From: Strigamia acuminata
Taxonomy: Eukaryota; Arthropoda; Chilopoda; Geophilomorpha; Linotaeniidae
DNA: 64,000 nucleotides
Direction: 5' to 3'
Assembly (NCBI GenBank): GCA_949358305.1
Contig: OX442317.1
Coordinates: 2,849,186 to 2,913,185, forward strand
Below, piece by piece: positions 23,970 to 35,122 of the stretch. The position numbers and the translations under genes are program-made. The notes beneath the pieces are model-generated. The model was not told where the DNA came from. It saw only the letters and a list, made by a program, of their open reading frames with translations, and searched no databases. Within the stretch, counting starts at the first letter, position 1, and each line of letters begins with the position of its first letter.

Positions 23970-25223
23970 ATGGACAATTTCACCTTCCCCAACTCAAATT
24001 TCGATACCAACTTGACCGAACTGATGACGCTCCATCCGATCGTCGGCGAGCACGAAGAAGGGCTCAAAATCGCACTGGAAGTGCTCATAGTTGCTCTTTT
24101 AGCGTTTGTAATGCTGGCCATGGGATGCGATATCACGTGGAGTGTAGGTATAAACTAGAAATCGTTGATCATGTTTCTTAATTTTGAATTTTTCAGGATG
24201 TTTGGTCGCATTTGCGTCGCCCAATCGGCGTTATTATAGGAATGACGTCCCAATTCGGTATTCTGCCACTATGTGCTTTCGTAATGTCTAGATCATTAAA
24301 CGTAATCAATATACAAATGTACAAATAAGCTTCCTTGGAACTAAATTTTTCAATTTTTCACTTGTAGTTAACCGTTTACGAATCTCTAAGTTTACTCATT
24401 CTTGCGTGCTGCCCAGGCGGCGTAGTGTCCAACTTGTTTACCATGTGGTGCAACGGCAACGTGAGCCTTAGCATTTGCATGACAACCATGAGCACGTTGA
24501 TGGCTTTAGCAATGATGCCACTTAACATATTGCTGTATACTCAGCTGTGGAACAACCAAGAGGAACAAGTGGTTGTGCCCTATGACAAATTGGCGATTAC
24601 TTTGGTCGCCATTTTTGTTCCGGTTCTCATAGGAGTCACTATCAAATCCAAATGGCCAAAAGTTGCTCCCTGGGTCATTAGAGTGAGTATTAATTCTTTT
24701 CAAAACAAATTTTATCGATATTTCAATGCAGAAATGTTTTTTTTTTAAATGAAACTTCCGGTTTAAATTTCAGAGCGGCACGACGGCGGGAATTTTGTCG
24801 ATCATCGGTAGTATAGTCATTCAAGCGTTGCTCATTCCGGGTCTATTCAACTGCAGCTGGAAATCGTACTTCTCGTCGCTGTTGCTTCCAGTATTGGGTT
24901 TTAGTTTCGGTTTTATCTGGGCACGTGTTTTCAGAATGTCGTACAAAGACGCTCGCACCGTAGCGGTGGAAACCGGGTCCCAAAACGCACCGTTGGCTTT
25001 GGCCATCGTTCTTTTGTCGTTCCCGTTCGAAAAACAAAAGGAAATGGCTCCGATCCCCTTGCTTTTTGCAATTTTCATACACACCGAAGCCGTAACGGCG
25101 TGTTTGTTCTATTATTGGTGGAGAAAGCGACACCCTGGTGGCGAAAATGAAAAACAAGGTGAAATCGAAGCTAATAAGAAAATGCTAGCAGAGTTTGAAG
25201 ACAAATCTCTCGAAACTGTTTGA
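23970..25223 (+). CDS. SLC10A-type cotransporter, copy 2
   Basis: Exons 23970-24143, 24197-24301, 24368-24682 and 24774-25223; 347 residues. Shares the carrier fold: GLKIALEVL, VMLAMGCDITWS, CCPGGVVSN and ETGSQN. Where copy 1 has TDGD this copy has CNGN, so both acidic side chains are lost. The C-terminal tail is Lys/Glu-rich and ends SLETV. The start at 23970 is the ATG of MDNFTFPNS, conserved in copies 2-5; the NFT and N-x-T sites suggest a glycosylated outside N-terminus. A broken antisense COX5A piece follows directly. Confidence 0.9.
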
Positions 25224-25248
25224 ATATTTAAAAAAATGAAAAATAATG

Positions 25249-25451
25249 TCTTTTGTGACGTATGGATAAATTTCTTTCACCTGTGTCACACTTATGCTGC
25301 GAAAAAACGTACACAATCGACATTGATCAACGAATTTCGGGCTCAAAATTGCACAAATTTTACCTTGACAGCCTCCGAAAACCAAACGGCGAGCGCGAAT
25401 CGTTCAACCGACGACACGCTTTGAGCGCTGCGATCATGATTTTGGGCTCTG
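25249..25451 (-). pseudogene. Broken COX5A copy behind SLC10A copy 2
   Basis: Plus-strand sequence from the TTTTGTGACGTATGG stretch to ATTTTGGGCTC matches the antisense of the intact COX5A at about 35337-35536, including the region of its 66-base intron. Keeping the intron shows copying at the DNA level, not through mRNA. The 3' coding end and the 5' half are missing and the frame is broken. Confidence 0.85.
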
Positions 25452-25464
25452 AGCAATACATTCA

Positions 25465-26440
25465 ATGAGGCCATACATCTTCCATAATTTCCCCGTAACA
25501 ATGGTGGTTGGCCAGGTAGTGATACAATAAAGGGTTACTCTTTTGTTTTTAAAGAGTAACAATGCACTTTCACTCTTTGTAGTGAAATAGAGCAAATGGC
25601 GCCCGAACTGTAGAGCAAGAACCAGGTTTCCTATGTATCATAAATTTAGTTTGAGATAGCTATTTTCTGTCTTGGTTTTCCTGCATTTTCAGAGATTAGG
25701 CCTAGAACCGGCTTAAAGGATGCGGAACAGTCCGGTTAATGGCACAATAATGCAATCACACAACCATTAAAGCTAAAGAGAAGCCATTCTTACTCATTTT
25801 GGGATTGAGTGAAGATTTGCAGCAATTTTATTGCAAAGTGCAGTTTTCACTACATGAGCCTCTCTATATAGTTTAGGCAGTAGTTCGGGTTCACTACCCA
25901 GGGCAGGTAAGTCAGTGTGAGAAGCTACACATTGCAAGCCATGTCACAGGTGAGTGTTGACCCCAGTCTTTTTTTTTCGGAGGAGAACTTATTGGGAAGT
26001 GGGTCAGGGCAGTGTTGGAACTTGAGAGCAAGAGCTGAATTTTTGCATTCTGCAGAAGTGGATTAGTGCACTCGAAGCCGCAAAGACGGATTCGAGGTGG
26101 AGTTACTATTCGCCGCGATGGACAGTAACGATAGTGAAGACCCCGAGGGACCAATGGCCGAGCTTAGTACGAAATCACAGACAAGATTGACTGGAATGGC
26201 GTTAAGATGTGGAGTCGAGGCCGGTTACGTGGCACATCATGTGCCCCCATTTGTAGGGAAGACAGAAACGGATTGGACGCTTTAGGTTGAACGGTTAAAT
26301 TTTATTGCCAAGCTTCATATGTTCGACCAAGACAAGGAAGACTTTTGATGTTTCTAGTGGCCTCGATAGGAGCCGATATTCATGCCTTGTTGCTAATAGC
26401 ACCCACGAAGATAACCCATGAAGCGACCGTTGAAAGATTA
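25465..26440 (+). mobile_element. Decayed LTR-retrotransposon 5' piece (R-U5, PBS, leader, gag start)
   Basis: An AATAAA with a short hairpin (25526-25555) is followed by a presumed LTR end and then TGGCGCCCGAAC at 25597-25608, which matches a tRNA-Lys primer-binding site. About 450 bases on, an ORF (26097-26285) and the frame after it read like a Ty3/Gypsy-type gag start. It is broken by a stop codon at about 26283 and by a later frameshift. No protease, RT or integrase is seen. A near copy lies at 29775-30825, so the piece was carried along in the SLC10A duplication. Confidence 0.55.
25526..25531 (+). terminator. Poly(A) signal available to SLC10A copy 2
   Basis: First AATAAA after the copy 2 stop, about 300 bases on. 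It lies in the LTR-like remnant, so the gene may use a signal of mobile-element origin. Confidence 0.4.
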
Positions 26441-26924
26441 GGGCATATATCTCGATTGACCACATGTAATTTTGTAAAAATAAATTAAAGCAGCTGTTTA
26501 ATAACTTTTTCCATCACTAATATTAAATGAAACAATAAAGCATACAATTTATACACTAAAAATCATGACCTCAAAGAGATTGCTTAACGTCAACCGTGGT
26601 CAGGTTTTCGAGATATTCACATTTTAAACTGTGACACCAGATACGGAATTTTTTTTGAAATTTTAGTTGCGATATATTCAAACGGTCGCCGCTTGAAACC
26701 TAAGAGTGGTATAGTGTTATCCTTATCAGAGTTTGTAGAGGAGAAGCTCCTCTTTTGTTTGGTTTTTTTTTAAAAAAAGAAACCGTAGTCAGGTTGTTGA
26801 GATAATGGAGTTTGAAACTGTGGCACCAGACTTTTAATTTGAAAAGCGATCTTATTTGTGTAAACGTTATTTACTCTTCAAAATACAGAAATGAATTAGA
26901 AAACATTCACATTTCCCCATCTTA

Positions 26925-27597
26925 CCGTCTTCCCCCGAACATAACGTCATGACGTTGTGTTCGAATACAACGACACCTGACGTTTTATTCGAACTTTACG
27001 TCATGACGTTATATTCGTACTTTTTCATGCAACTTTTGAAAAATCAGAAAAATCAGAAATTGAGCATGTAAATTGGACAATTCGTGCCAAATTTGTTTTA
27101 CAATACGTGTCAAATTCGTGTACAATTTGTTTTACAATTCGTGTACAATTCGTTTTACAATTCGTGTCCAATTCGTGTAGAATTCGCAGGGCCGTGCCGA
27201 CCTATGAGGCGAAGAGGCGGCCGCCAGGTGGCCATGCCTTGGTAAATTTACATACCACGGCATGGCCACCTGGCGGCCGCCTCTTCGCCTCATAAGTCGA
27301 CACGGCCCTGATAATTTGTGTTTAATTCGTATCAAATTCGTGTCCAATTCTTGTCAAAATTCGTGTCGAATTCGTTTTTTCGGCATTGTGCCCGTTAAAA
27401 GCGCACCTGCAATGCTTCCCGGCATCGCACCCGTCAATGCACTCGGATATAACGTCATGACGTTGTATTCGAATACAACGTCATGACGTTATATTGGAAG
27501 TGACGTTATATTCGAGAAATCGCTAAAACTTTCGAAAGCAGCGATTTTCGAAAAAACTTGAATATAACGTCATGACGTTATGTTCGGGGGAAGACGG
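26925..27597. mobile_element. 673-bp MITE with 32-bp perfect inverted ends and TA duplication
   Basis: The outer 32 bases (26925-26956 and 27566-27597) are perfect inverted repeats beginning CCGTCTTCCCCCGAAC, flanked by TA on both sides (26923-26924, 27598-27599). The palindrome AACGTCATGACGTT recurs several times inside. Short ATTCGTGT-type repeats fill the left half. There is no transposase. A TA target suggests a Tc1/mariner-like or related non-autonomous element; the family is not recognised. Confidence 0.85.
27187..27310. mobile_element. hAT-like hairpin MITE nested in the 673-bp element
   Basis: Arms 27187-27242 and 27255-27310 (56 bases, three mismatches) flank a 12-base loop. The ends start CAGGGCCGTG and contain GGCGGCCGCC, like many non-autonomous hAT ends. 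Flanking octamers (27179-27186 and 27311-27318) match at six of eight positions, which fits a decayed 8-bp target duplication. The arms are far more GC-rich than the host element. Confidence 0.75.
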
Positions 27598-28306
27598 TAG
27601 TCACATTCACACCACCATTTCAACTATTTACAATCACAGGAAGCAATATAAACTATACATTTCATTGAAATGTCAAATAAAATGACAAAAATTACAGGAA
27701 TTGAGAGAATTTTTTATCATAGTGAAAATAATAACACACAGGAAACACATTAACCTTTATGCAAACTTAAAAATAATTTTTTTCAATAATTATATTTTTA
27801 TTTTCAAAAAGTTTCTCATCTCTCATATTCAATTAGCTAAAAATTTGCATAAAAATACACATCTTTTATTATCTAATAAAAAACCAATGTTTACATCTGA
27901 TAACCAATACCTCATTATATCCGGGGGTGCTCTCACTAAATGTCACGGAACTTCCTTACTTACATCCAGGAAGGCAGCCATCTTGAACTGATCCATACCT
28001 CCTTACATAATACTGAGATTGCTCAACGTCAATCGTGAGAACACATTGTACATCTATCCAAACAGTAATTAGCACCAAACTGTTACAACTGCACCTGTTT
28101 ACTTCCTACTTCAAAACAAATTTGAAATAGGGTAGCTTTTTGCTTACTTTACTGCTAAAACAATCCAACAACATTGCGTTGCGTTACTTTGTAGTGTGAA
28201 CACAAATGTGAACCCACCTTTACGCCGTGCACTTAATAAGAGTCCGTGTTAACGAAACACGAATTCCCGAATTTCCAATTTGATTTTTGCCTTTGTCGAG
28301 CTCAGG

Positions 28307-29559
28307 ATGGACAATTTCACATTCCCCAACTCAAGTTTCGATTTCAACTCGATCGTTGAACTGACGACGCTCCATCCGATCGTCGGCGAGCACGAAGAAG
28401 GGCTCAAAATTGCACTAGAAGTGCTGCTAGTTGGTCTTTTAGCGTTTGTAATGCTGGCCATGGGATGCGACATCACGTGGAGTGTAGGTATAAACTATAG
28501 AAATTATTGATTTTGTTTCTTAATTTTGAATTTTTCAGGATCTTTGGTCGCACTTGCGTCGCCCAATCGGCGTTATTATAGGAATGGCGTCACAATTCGG
28601 TATTCTGCCACTATGTGCTTTTATAATGTCTAGATCATTACACGTAACCAAAATACAAATGTGCAAATATGCTTATTTGAAACTAAAATTTACAATTTTT
28701 CACTTGCAGTTAACCGTTTACGAGTCTCTAAGTTTACTCATTCTTTCGTGCTGTCCAGGCGGCGTAGTGTCTAACTTGTTTACCATGTGGTGCAACGGCA
28801 ACGTGAGCCTTAGCATTTGCATGACAACCATGAGCACGTTGATGGCTTTAGCAATGATGCCACTTAACGTATTGCTGTATACTCAGCTGTGGAACAACCA
28901 AGAGGAACAAGTGGTTGTGCCCTATGACAAATTGGCATCTACTTTGGTCACCATCTTTGTTCCGGTTCTCATCGGAGTCACTATCAAATCCAAATGGCCA
29001 AAAGTTGCTCCCTGGGTCATTAGAGTGTGTATTTGTTGTTTTTAAAACAAATTTTATCGATGTTTCAATGCAGAAGATATTTTTAAATATTTTTAAATTT
29101 TAGAGCGGCACGACGGCGGGAATTTTGTCGATCATCGGTAGTATAGTCATTCAAGCGTTGCTCATTCCGGGTCTATTCAACTGCAGCTGGAAATCGTATT
29201 TCTCGTCGCTGTTGCTTCCGGTATTGGGTTTTAGTTTCGGTTTTATCTGGGCACGTGTTTTCAGAATGTCGTACAAAGACGCTCGCACCGTAGCGATGGA
29301 AACCGGGTCCCAAAACGTACCGTTGGCTTTGACCATCGTTCTTTTGTCGTTCCCGTTCGAAAAACAAAAGGAAATGGCTCCGATCCCATTGCTTTTTGCA
29401 ATTTTCATACACATCGAAGCCATAACGGCGTGTTTGTTCTATTATTGGTGGAGTAAGCGACACCCACACCCTGGTGGCGAAAATGAAAAACAAGGTGAAA
29501 TCGAAACTAATGAGAAAATGCTAGCAGAGTTTGAAGACAAATCTCTCGAAACTGTTTAA
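28307..29559 (+). CDS. SLC10A-type cotransporter, copy 3
   Basis: Exons 28307-28483, 28539-28643, 28710-29024 and 29104-29559; 350 residues. Nearly identical to copies 2, 4 and 5, including long runs of silent sites in exon 4. CCPGGVVSN and ETGSQN are intact; the CNGN change is shared. The tail has two extra residues (KRHPHPGG) against copy 2. The third intron begins GTGTGT where its sisters have GTGAGT. The 5' leader (CACGAATTCCCGA...) is conserved with the other copies. Confidence 0.9.
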
Positions 29560-29583
29560 ATATTTAAAAAAATGAAAAATAAT

Positions 29584-29758
29584 GTCCTTTATGACGTATG
29601 GATAAATTTCTTTCACCTGTGTCACAATTATGCTGCGAAAAAACGTACACAATCGACATTGATCAAAGAATTTGACGGCTTCCAAAAACCGAACAGCGAG
29701 CGCGAATCGTTCAACCGACGACACGCTTTGAGCTCTGCGATCATGATTTTGGGCTCTG
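29584..29758 (-). pseudogene. Broken COX5A copy behind SLC10A copy 3
   Basis: Antisense match to the intact COX5A, as in the copy 2 unit, but with an internal deletion where GAATTTGACGGCTTCC joins sequence from either side of the intron boundary. Not able to encode COX5A. Confidence 0.82.
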
Positions 29759-29774
29759 AGCAATACATTCAATG

Positions 29775-30825
29775 AGGCCATACATCTTCCATATTTTTCT
29801 CTTAACAATGGTGGTTGGCCAGGTAAGGATATAATAAAGGGTTACTCTTTTGTTAATAAAGAGTAACAATGCAATTTCACTCTTTGTAGTGCAATAGAGC
29901 AAATGGCGCCCGAACTGTAGAGCAAGAACCAGGTTTCCTAAGTATCATAAATTAATTTGAGATAGCTATTTTCTGTCTTGGTTTTCCTGCATTTTCAGAG
30001 ATTAGGCCTAGAACCGGCTTAAAGGTTGCAGAGCAGTCCGGTTAATGGCACAATAATGCAATCACACGGCCATTAAAGCTAAAGAGAAGCCATTCTTACT
30101 TATTTTGGGATTGAATGAAGATTTGCAGCAATTTTATTGCAAAGTGCAGTTTTCACTACATGAGCCTCTCTATAGTTTAGGCAGTAGTTAGGGTTTACTA
30201 CCCAGGGCAGGTAAGTCAGTGTGAGAAGCAACACATTGCAAGCCATGTCACAGGTGAGTGTTGACCCCAGTCTTTCTTTTCGGAGGAGAACTTATTCGGA
30301 AGTGTGGTCAGGGCAGTGTTGGAATTTGAGAGCAAGAGTTGAATTTTTGCATTCTGCAGAAGTGGATTAGTGCACCCGAAGCCGCAAAGAAGGATTTGAG
30401 GTGGAATTACTATTCGTCGCGGTGGACAGCTATTATACACTAGGAGAAATATAGGTGTTAAAAGGTGTAAAGTTACACTTTTATAGGTGTAAAACACTTG
30501 TCCCTATAGTGAAGACCCCGAGGGACCAATGGCCGAGCTTAGTACGAAATCACAGACAAGTTTGACTGGAATGGCGTTGGGATGTGGAGTCGAGGCCGGT
30601 TACGTGGCACATGTGCTCCCATTTGTATAGGGAATACGGAAACGGATTGGACGCTTTAGGTTGAACGGTTAAATTTTATTGCCAAGCTTCATATGTTCGA
30701 CCAAGACAAGGAAGACTTTTGATGTTTCTAGTGGCCTCGATAGGAGCCGATATTCATGCCTTGTTGCTAATAGCACCCACGAAGATAATCGACATGACCC
30801 ATGAAGTGACCGTTGAAAGATTAGG
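29775..30825 (+). mobile_element. Second copy of the decayed LTR-retrotransposon 5' piece
   Basis: Same order as 25465-26440: AATAAA at 29833-29838, a TGGCGCCCGAAC primer-binding-site match at 29904-29915, a leader, then broken gag-like sequence. This copy has a ~75-base insertion near 30429-30505 built of TAGGTGT/ACACTTT repeats. Being inside the SLC10A unit, it dates the insertion before that duplication. Confidence 0.55.
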
Positions 30826-31213
30826 GCATATATCTGGATTGACCACATGTAACTTTGTAAAAATAAATTAAATCAGCTGTTTAATAACTCTTTCCATCAC
30901 TAATATTAAATGAAACAATAAAACATACAATTTATTCACTGAAAATCATGACCTCAAAGAGATTACTAAACGTCAATCCTGAGTACACATTGTACAGATG
31001 GTGCCAATTATCTATCCAAACAGTAATTAGCACCAAACTGTTACAACTGCACCTGTTTACTTCCTACTTCAAAAAAATTTGAAATAGCTTTTTTCTTACT
31101 TTACTGCTAAAACAATCCACCCACCTTTACGCCGTGCATTTAATAATAGTCCATGTTAACGAAAAACGAATTCCCGATTTCCCAATTTGATTTTTGCCTT
31201 CGTCGAGCTCAGG

Positions 31214-32460
31214 ATGGACAATTTCACATTCCCCAACTCAAGTTTCGATTTCAACTCGAGCGTTGAACTGACGACGCTCCATCCGATAGTCGGCGAGCAC
31301 GAAGAAGGGCTCAAAATCGCACTAGAAGTGCTCCTAGTTGGTCTTTTAGCGTTTGTAATGCTGGCCATGGGGTGCGACATCACGTGGAGTGTAAGTATAA
31401 ACTAGAAATTGTTGATTTTGTTTTTTAATTTTGAATTTTCCAGGATCTTTGGTCGCACTTGCGTCGCCCAATCGGCGTTATTATAGGAATGGCGTCACAA
31501 TTCGGTATTCTCCCACTATGTGCTTTTATAATGTCTAGATCATTACACGTAATTAAAATACAAATGTACAAAGGAGCTTACTTGAAACTACAATTTTCAA
31601 TTTTTCACTTGCAGTTAACCGTTTACGAGTCTCTAAGTTTACTCATTCTTGCGTGCTGCCCTGGCGGCGTAGTGTCCAACTTGTTTACCATGTGGTGCAA
31701 CGGCAACGTGAGCCTTAGCATTTGCATGACAACCATGAGCACGTTGATGGCTTTAGCAATGATGCCACTTAACATCTTGCTCTATACTCAGCTGTGGGAC
31801 AACCAAGAGGACCAAGTGGTTGTGCCCTATGACAAATTGGCGTCTACTTTGGTCACCATCTTTGTTCCGGTTCTCATCGGAGTCACCATCAAATCCAAAT
31901 GGCCAAAACTGGCTCCCTGGGTCATTAGAGTGAGTATTCATTCTTTTTAAAACAAATTTTATCGATGTTTCAATGCAGAAGATATTTTTGAATATTTTTA
32001 AATTTTAGAGCGGCACGACAGCGGGAATTTTGTCGATCATCGGTAGTATAGTCATTCAAGCGTTGCTCATTCCGGGTCTATTCAACTGCAGCTGGAAATC
32101 GTATTTCTCGTCGCTGTTGCTTCCGGTATTGGGTTTTAGTTTTGTATCTGGGCACGTGTTTTCAGAATGTCGTACAAAGACGCTCGTACCGTAGCGATGG
32201 AAACCGGGTCCCAAAACGTACCGTTGGCTTTGACCATCGTTCTTTTATCGTTCCCGTTCGAAAAACAAAAGGAAATGGCTCCGATCCCATTGCTCTTTGC
32301 AATTTTCATACACATCGAAGCCATAACGGCGTGTTTGTTCTATTATTGGTGGAGAAAACGACACCCTGGTGGCAAAAATGAAAAACAAGCTGAAATAGAA
32401 ACTACCGGTAGCGAGAAAATGCTGGCAGAGTTTGAAGACAAATCGCTCGAATCTGTTTGA
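31214..32460 (+). pseudogene. SLC10A-type cotransporter, copy 4, frameshifted
   Basis: Exons 31214-31390, 31444-31548, 31615-31929 and 32009-32460 align with the sister genes. In exon 4, around 32138-32146, four bases are missing against copies 2, 3 and 5 (TTTCGGTTTTATCTGG has become TTTTGTATCTGG). The frame then runs to a stop near 32195. The last membrane segments and the ETGSQN sodium site are lost from the frame, though still present in DNA downstream. Everything upstream, splice sites included, looks intact. It is a young pseudogene, a truncated protein, or a sequence error. Confidence 0.82.
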
Positions 32461-32637
32461 ATAACACTCTTTTCCACCCTGCACCACCCCTATTGAATAA
32501 CACTCGAATTCAGAGGGGAATTTCCTCATTTTATACATTTTATTTCAAGTTTTTTGGGATTTGGGAATACACAAAATCCGAATTAATCCATACAATGCAT
32601 TTTAATGTAAATATCTATCAGAAAAAAGACCAAAACC

Positions 32638-33331
32638 TCAACCGTGAATGTCGTACACGCTTTGCACTTGTAGCGCCGATTTCTCCGGCTGTACTAATTC
32701 CCGCAGCTCGTCCAGAGTCTGTTTAGTTTCCTTTATGACGTATGGATAAATTTCTTTCACCCGTGTGCTGCGAAAAAACGAACCCAAACGACATTAATCG
32801 ACGGTTTTTGGGTTCCATTGTGAGTGTTCGGACGGACGCCACGTGGTCAGGGGAGGGCCACGAAGCACTGGACGCAACACACACGATGATAAATTCCACG
32901 AAATACACAAAAGACACAAGTTTAGGTTTTGGTTATTGCTTTATTGTTGTGTAGGGGTATGATATGGTGTCTCAAGGTGTATTTCCCAAGTGTAATGGCG
33001 GCCTTGCCGCCATTCCTGATTTGACCACGCGTCACTGCAATCTTGAGATCGCCATGACACGTGAAATCGGTGAATGCAGTTTGCGCCGCGTCGCCGCAAC
33101 GTTCTTAGGAACATGCGGCGAACACGGCGTGTTGGACGCTCAGGTCCCGACGAGCGACGGCATTGCCGCGCCAATCATTTTGGTCTCTCTTGCGATCAGG
33201 CATGGGAAGAAGGTCGGGAAACGACCGTTCGCCATGCTGGTCCAGATGCAACTGTTCGGACTACTGCGGGGTCCAGCACTTCCGGAAGGGGCACGTGAAA
33301 TCGTTCAAGCGGCCATCATGATTTTGGGCTC
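32638..33331 (-). pseudogene. Broken COX5A copy behind SLC10A copy 4, split by an insertion
   Basis: Antisense COX5A sequence from the stop codon region (CTCAACCGTGAATGTCGTACACG) runs to about 32816. It then stops at a ~480-base GC-rich insertion and resumes at 33297-33331 (GTGAAATCGTTCAAGCG...). The last-exon frame is also damaged (an insertion near 32668). Confidence 0.8.
32816..33297. mobile_element. ~480-base insertion inside the COX5A remnant
   Basis: Bounded on both sides by COX5A-derived sequence, so it entered after the duplication. It is GC-rich, has no obvious coding sequence, and on the minus strand holds an AATAAA in AACAATAAAGCAATAACC. This fits a solo LTR or another non-autonomous element, but no terminal repeats were found by eye. 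Confidence 0.5.
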
Positions 33332-33740
33332 ATTTTATACTTTGCAAATCTAGTAACCAAACTGTATATCTCGATTAACCACATATAACTTTACAAAAGT
33401 AGATAAATCAGCTGTTTAATAACACTTTCCATCACTAATATTAAAAGTAACATGTAAACAAAGAGTTTATTCACTTTTGCTACTGCAAATACAAATTATT
33501 ATCTCACTTGTTCCACTTGATATATCAAATCAGATTCACTGAAAATCATGAGCTCGAAGAGATTGCTCAACGTCAATCTTGAGTGTACATTGCACACAAG
33601 AGTCATGGTGCCAAATACCTGTCAAAAAAGTAATTATCACCGAACTGTTAGACCTCAGAGCCATGCGTTTAATAGTCCAAGTTAACTAAAACACGAATTC
33701 CCAATTTTCCACTTTCATTTCTGTTTTTGACGAGCTCGGG

Positions 33741-34993
33741 ATGGACAATTTCACATTCCCCAACTCAAGTTTCGATTCCAACTTGACCGGACTGACGACG
33801 CTCCATCCGATCGTCGGCGAGCACGAAGACGCGCTCAAAATCGCACTGGAAGTGCTCCTAGTTGCTCTTTTAGCGTTTGTAATGCTGGCCATGGGTTGCG
33901 ACATCACGTGGAGTGTAAGTAAAAACTAGAAATTGTCGATTTTGTTTCTTAATTTTGAATTTTTCAGGATCTTTGGTCGCATTTGCGTCGCCCAATCGGC
34001 ATTATTATAGGAATGACGTCACAATTCGGTGTTCTCCCACTATGTGCCTTTATAATATCTAGATCAATACACGTAATCGATATAAAAATGTACAAATGTG
34101 CTTACTTGAAACTGAAATTTACAATTTTTCACTCGCAGCTAACCGTTTACGAGTCGCTAAGTTTACTCATTCTTTCGTGCTGTCCTGGCGGCGTAGTGTC
34201 GAACTTGTTTACCATGTGGTGCAACGGCAACGTGAGCCTCAGCATTTGCATGACAACCATGAGCACGTTGATGGCTTTAGCAATGATGCCTCTTAACATA
34301 TTGCTTTATACAAAACTGTGGGACAACCAAGAGGACCAAGTCGTTGTGCCCTATGACAAATTGGCCTCTACTTTGGTCACCATCTTTGTTCCGGTTCTCA
34401 TAGGAGTCACCATCAAATCCAAATGGCCAAAAGTGGCCCCTTGGGTCATTAGAGTGAGTATTTGTTGTTTTTAAAACAAATTTTATCGATATTTCAATGC
34501 AGAAATGTATTTTTTTAAATGAAACTTCCGGTTTAAATTTCAGAGCGGCACGACGGCGGGATTTTTGTCGATCATCGGTAGTATAGTCATTCAAGCGTTG
34601 CTCATTCCGGGTCTATTCAACTGCAGCTGGAAATCGTATTTCTCGTCGCTGTTGCTTCCGGTATTGGGTTTTAGTTTCGGTTTTATCTGGGCACGTGTTT
34701 TCAGAATGTCGTACAAAGACGCTCGCACCGTAGCGATGGAAACCGGGTCCCAAAACGTACCTTTGGCTTTGACCATCGTTCTTTTGTCGTTCCCGTTCGA
34801 AAAACAAAAGGAAATGGCTCCGATCCCGTTGCTTTTTGCAATTTTCATACACATCGAAGCCATAACGGCGTGTTTGTTCTATTATTGGTGGAGAAAGCGA
34901 CACCCTGGTGGCGAAAATGAAAAACAACCTGAAATCGAAACTAGCGAGAAAATGCTGGCAGAGTTTAAAGATAAATCTCTCCAACCCGTTTGA
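33741..34993 (+). CDS. SLC10A-type cotransporter, copy 5
   Basis: Exons 33741-33914, 33968-34072, 34139-34453 and 34544-34993; 347 residues. Same motifs as copies 2-4 (CCPGGVVSN, CNGN, ETGSQN), with an intact frame. Small changes: EHEDAL for EHEEGL near the N-terminus, and a tail ending SLQPV. This unit is the one next to the intact COX5A, so it is the likely source of the array. Confidence 0.9.
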
Positions 34994-35089
34994 GTTTTTA
35001 AAAAATGGATAATAACTTTATTTTCCGCCCAGCACCATCCAAATTGAACAGTACCGGAATGCAGCGGCAAATTTACTCATTTTTTTCAT

Positions 35090-35095
35090 TTTATT
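35090..35095 (-). terminator. Poly(A) signal, COX5A
   Basis: Minus-strand AATAAA (TTTATT on plus) about 135 bases after the COX5A stop. Confidence 0.5.
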
Positions 35096-35116
35096 TTAAC
35101 TTTTTTGGTATTTGAG

Positions 35117-35122
35117 AATAAA
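35117..35122 (+). terminator. Poly(A) signal, SLC10A copy 5
   Basis: AATAAA 124 bases past the stop. It lies beyond the minus-strand COX5A signal at 35090-35095, so the two 3' UTRs should overlap. Confidence 0.5.

Noticed and set aside
27107-27347. Short ORFs inside the nested MITEs
   Set aside because: They follow the inverted repeats and show no protein-like features.
32964-33353. 129-codon plus-strand ORF
   Set aside because: It runs across the insertion boundary into COX5A remnant sequence, so it is chimeric and not a gene.
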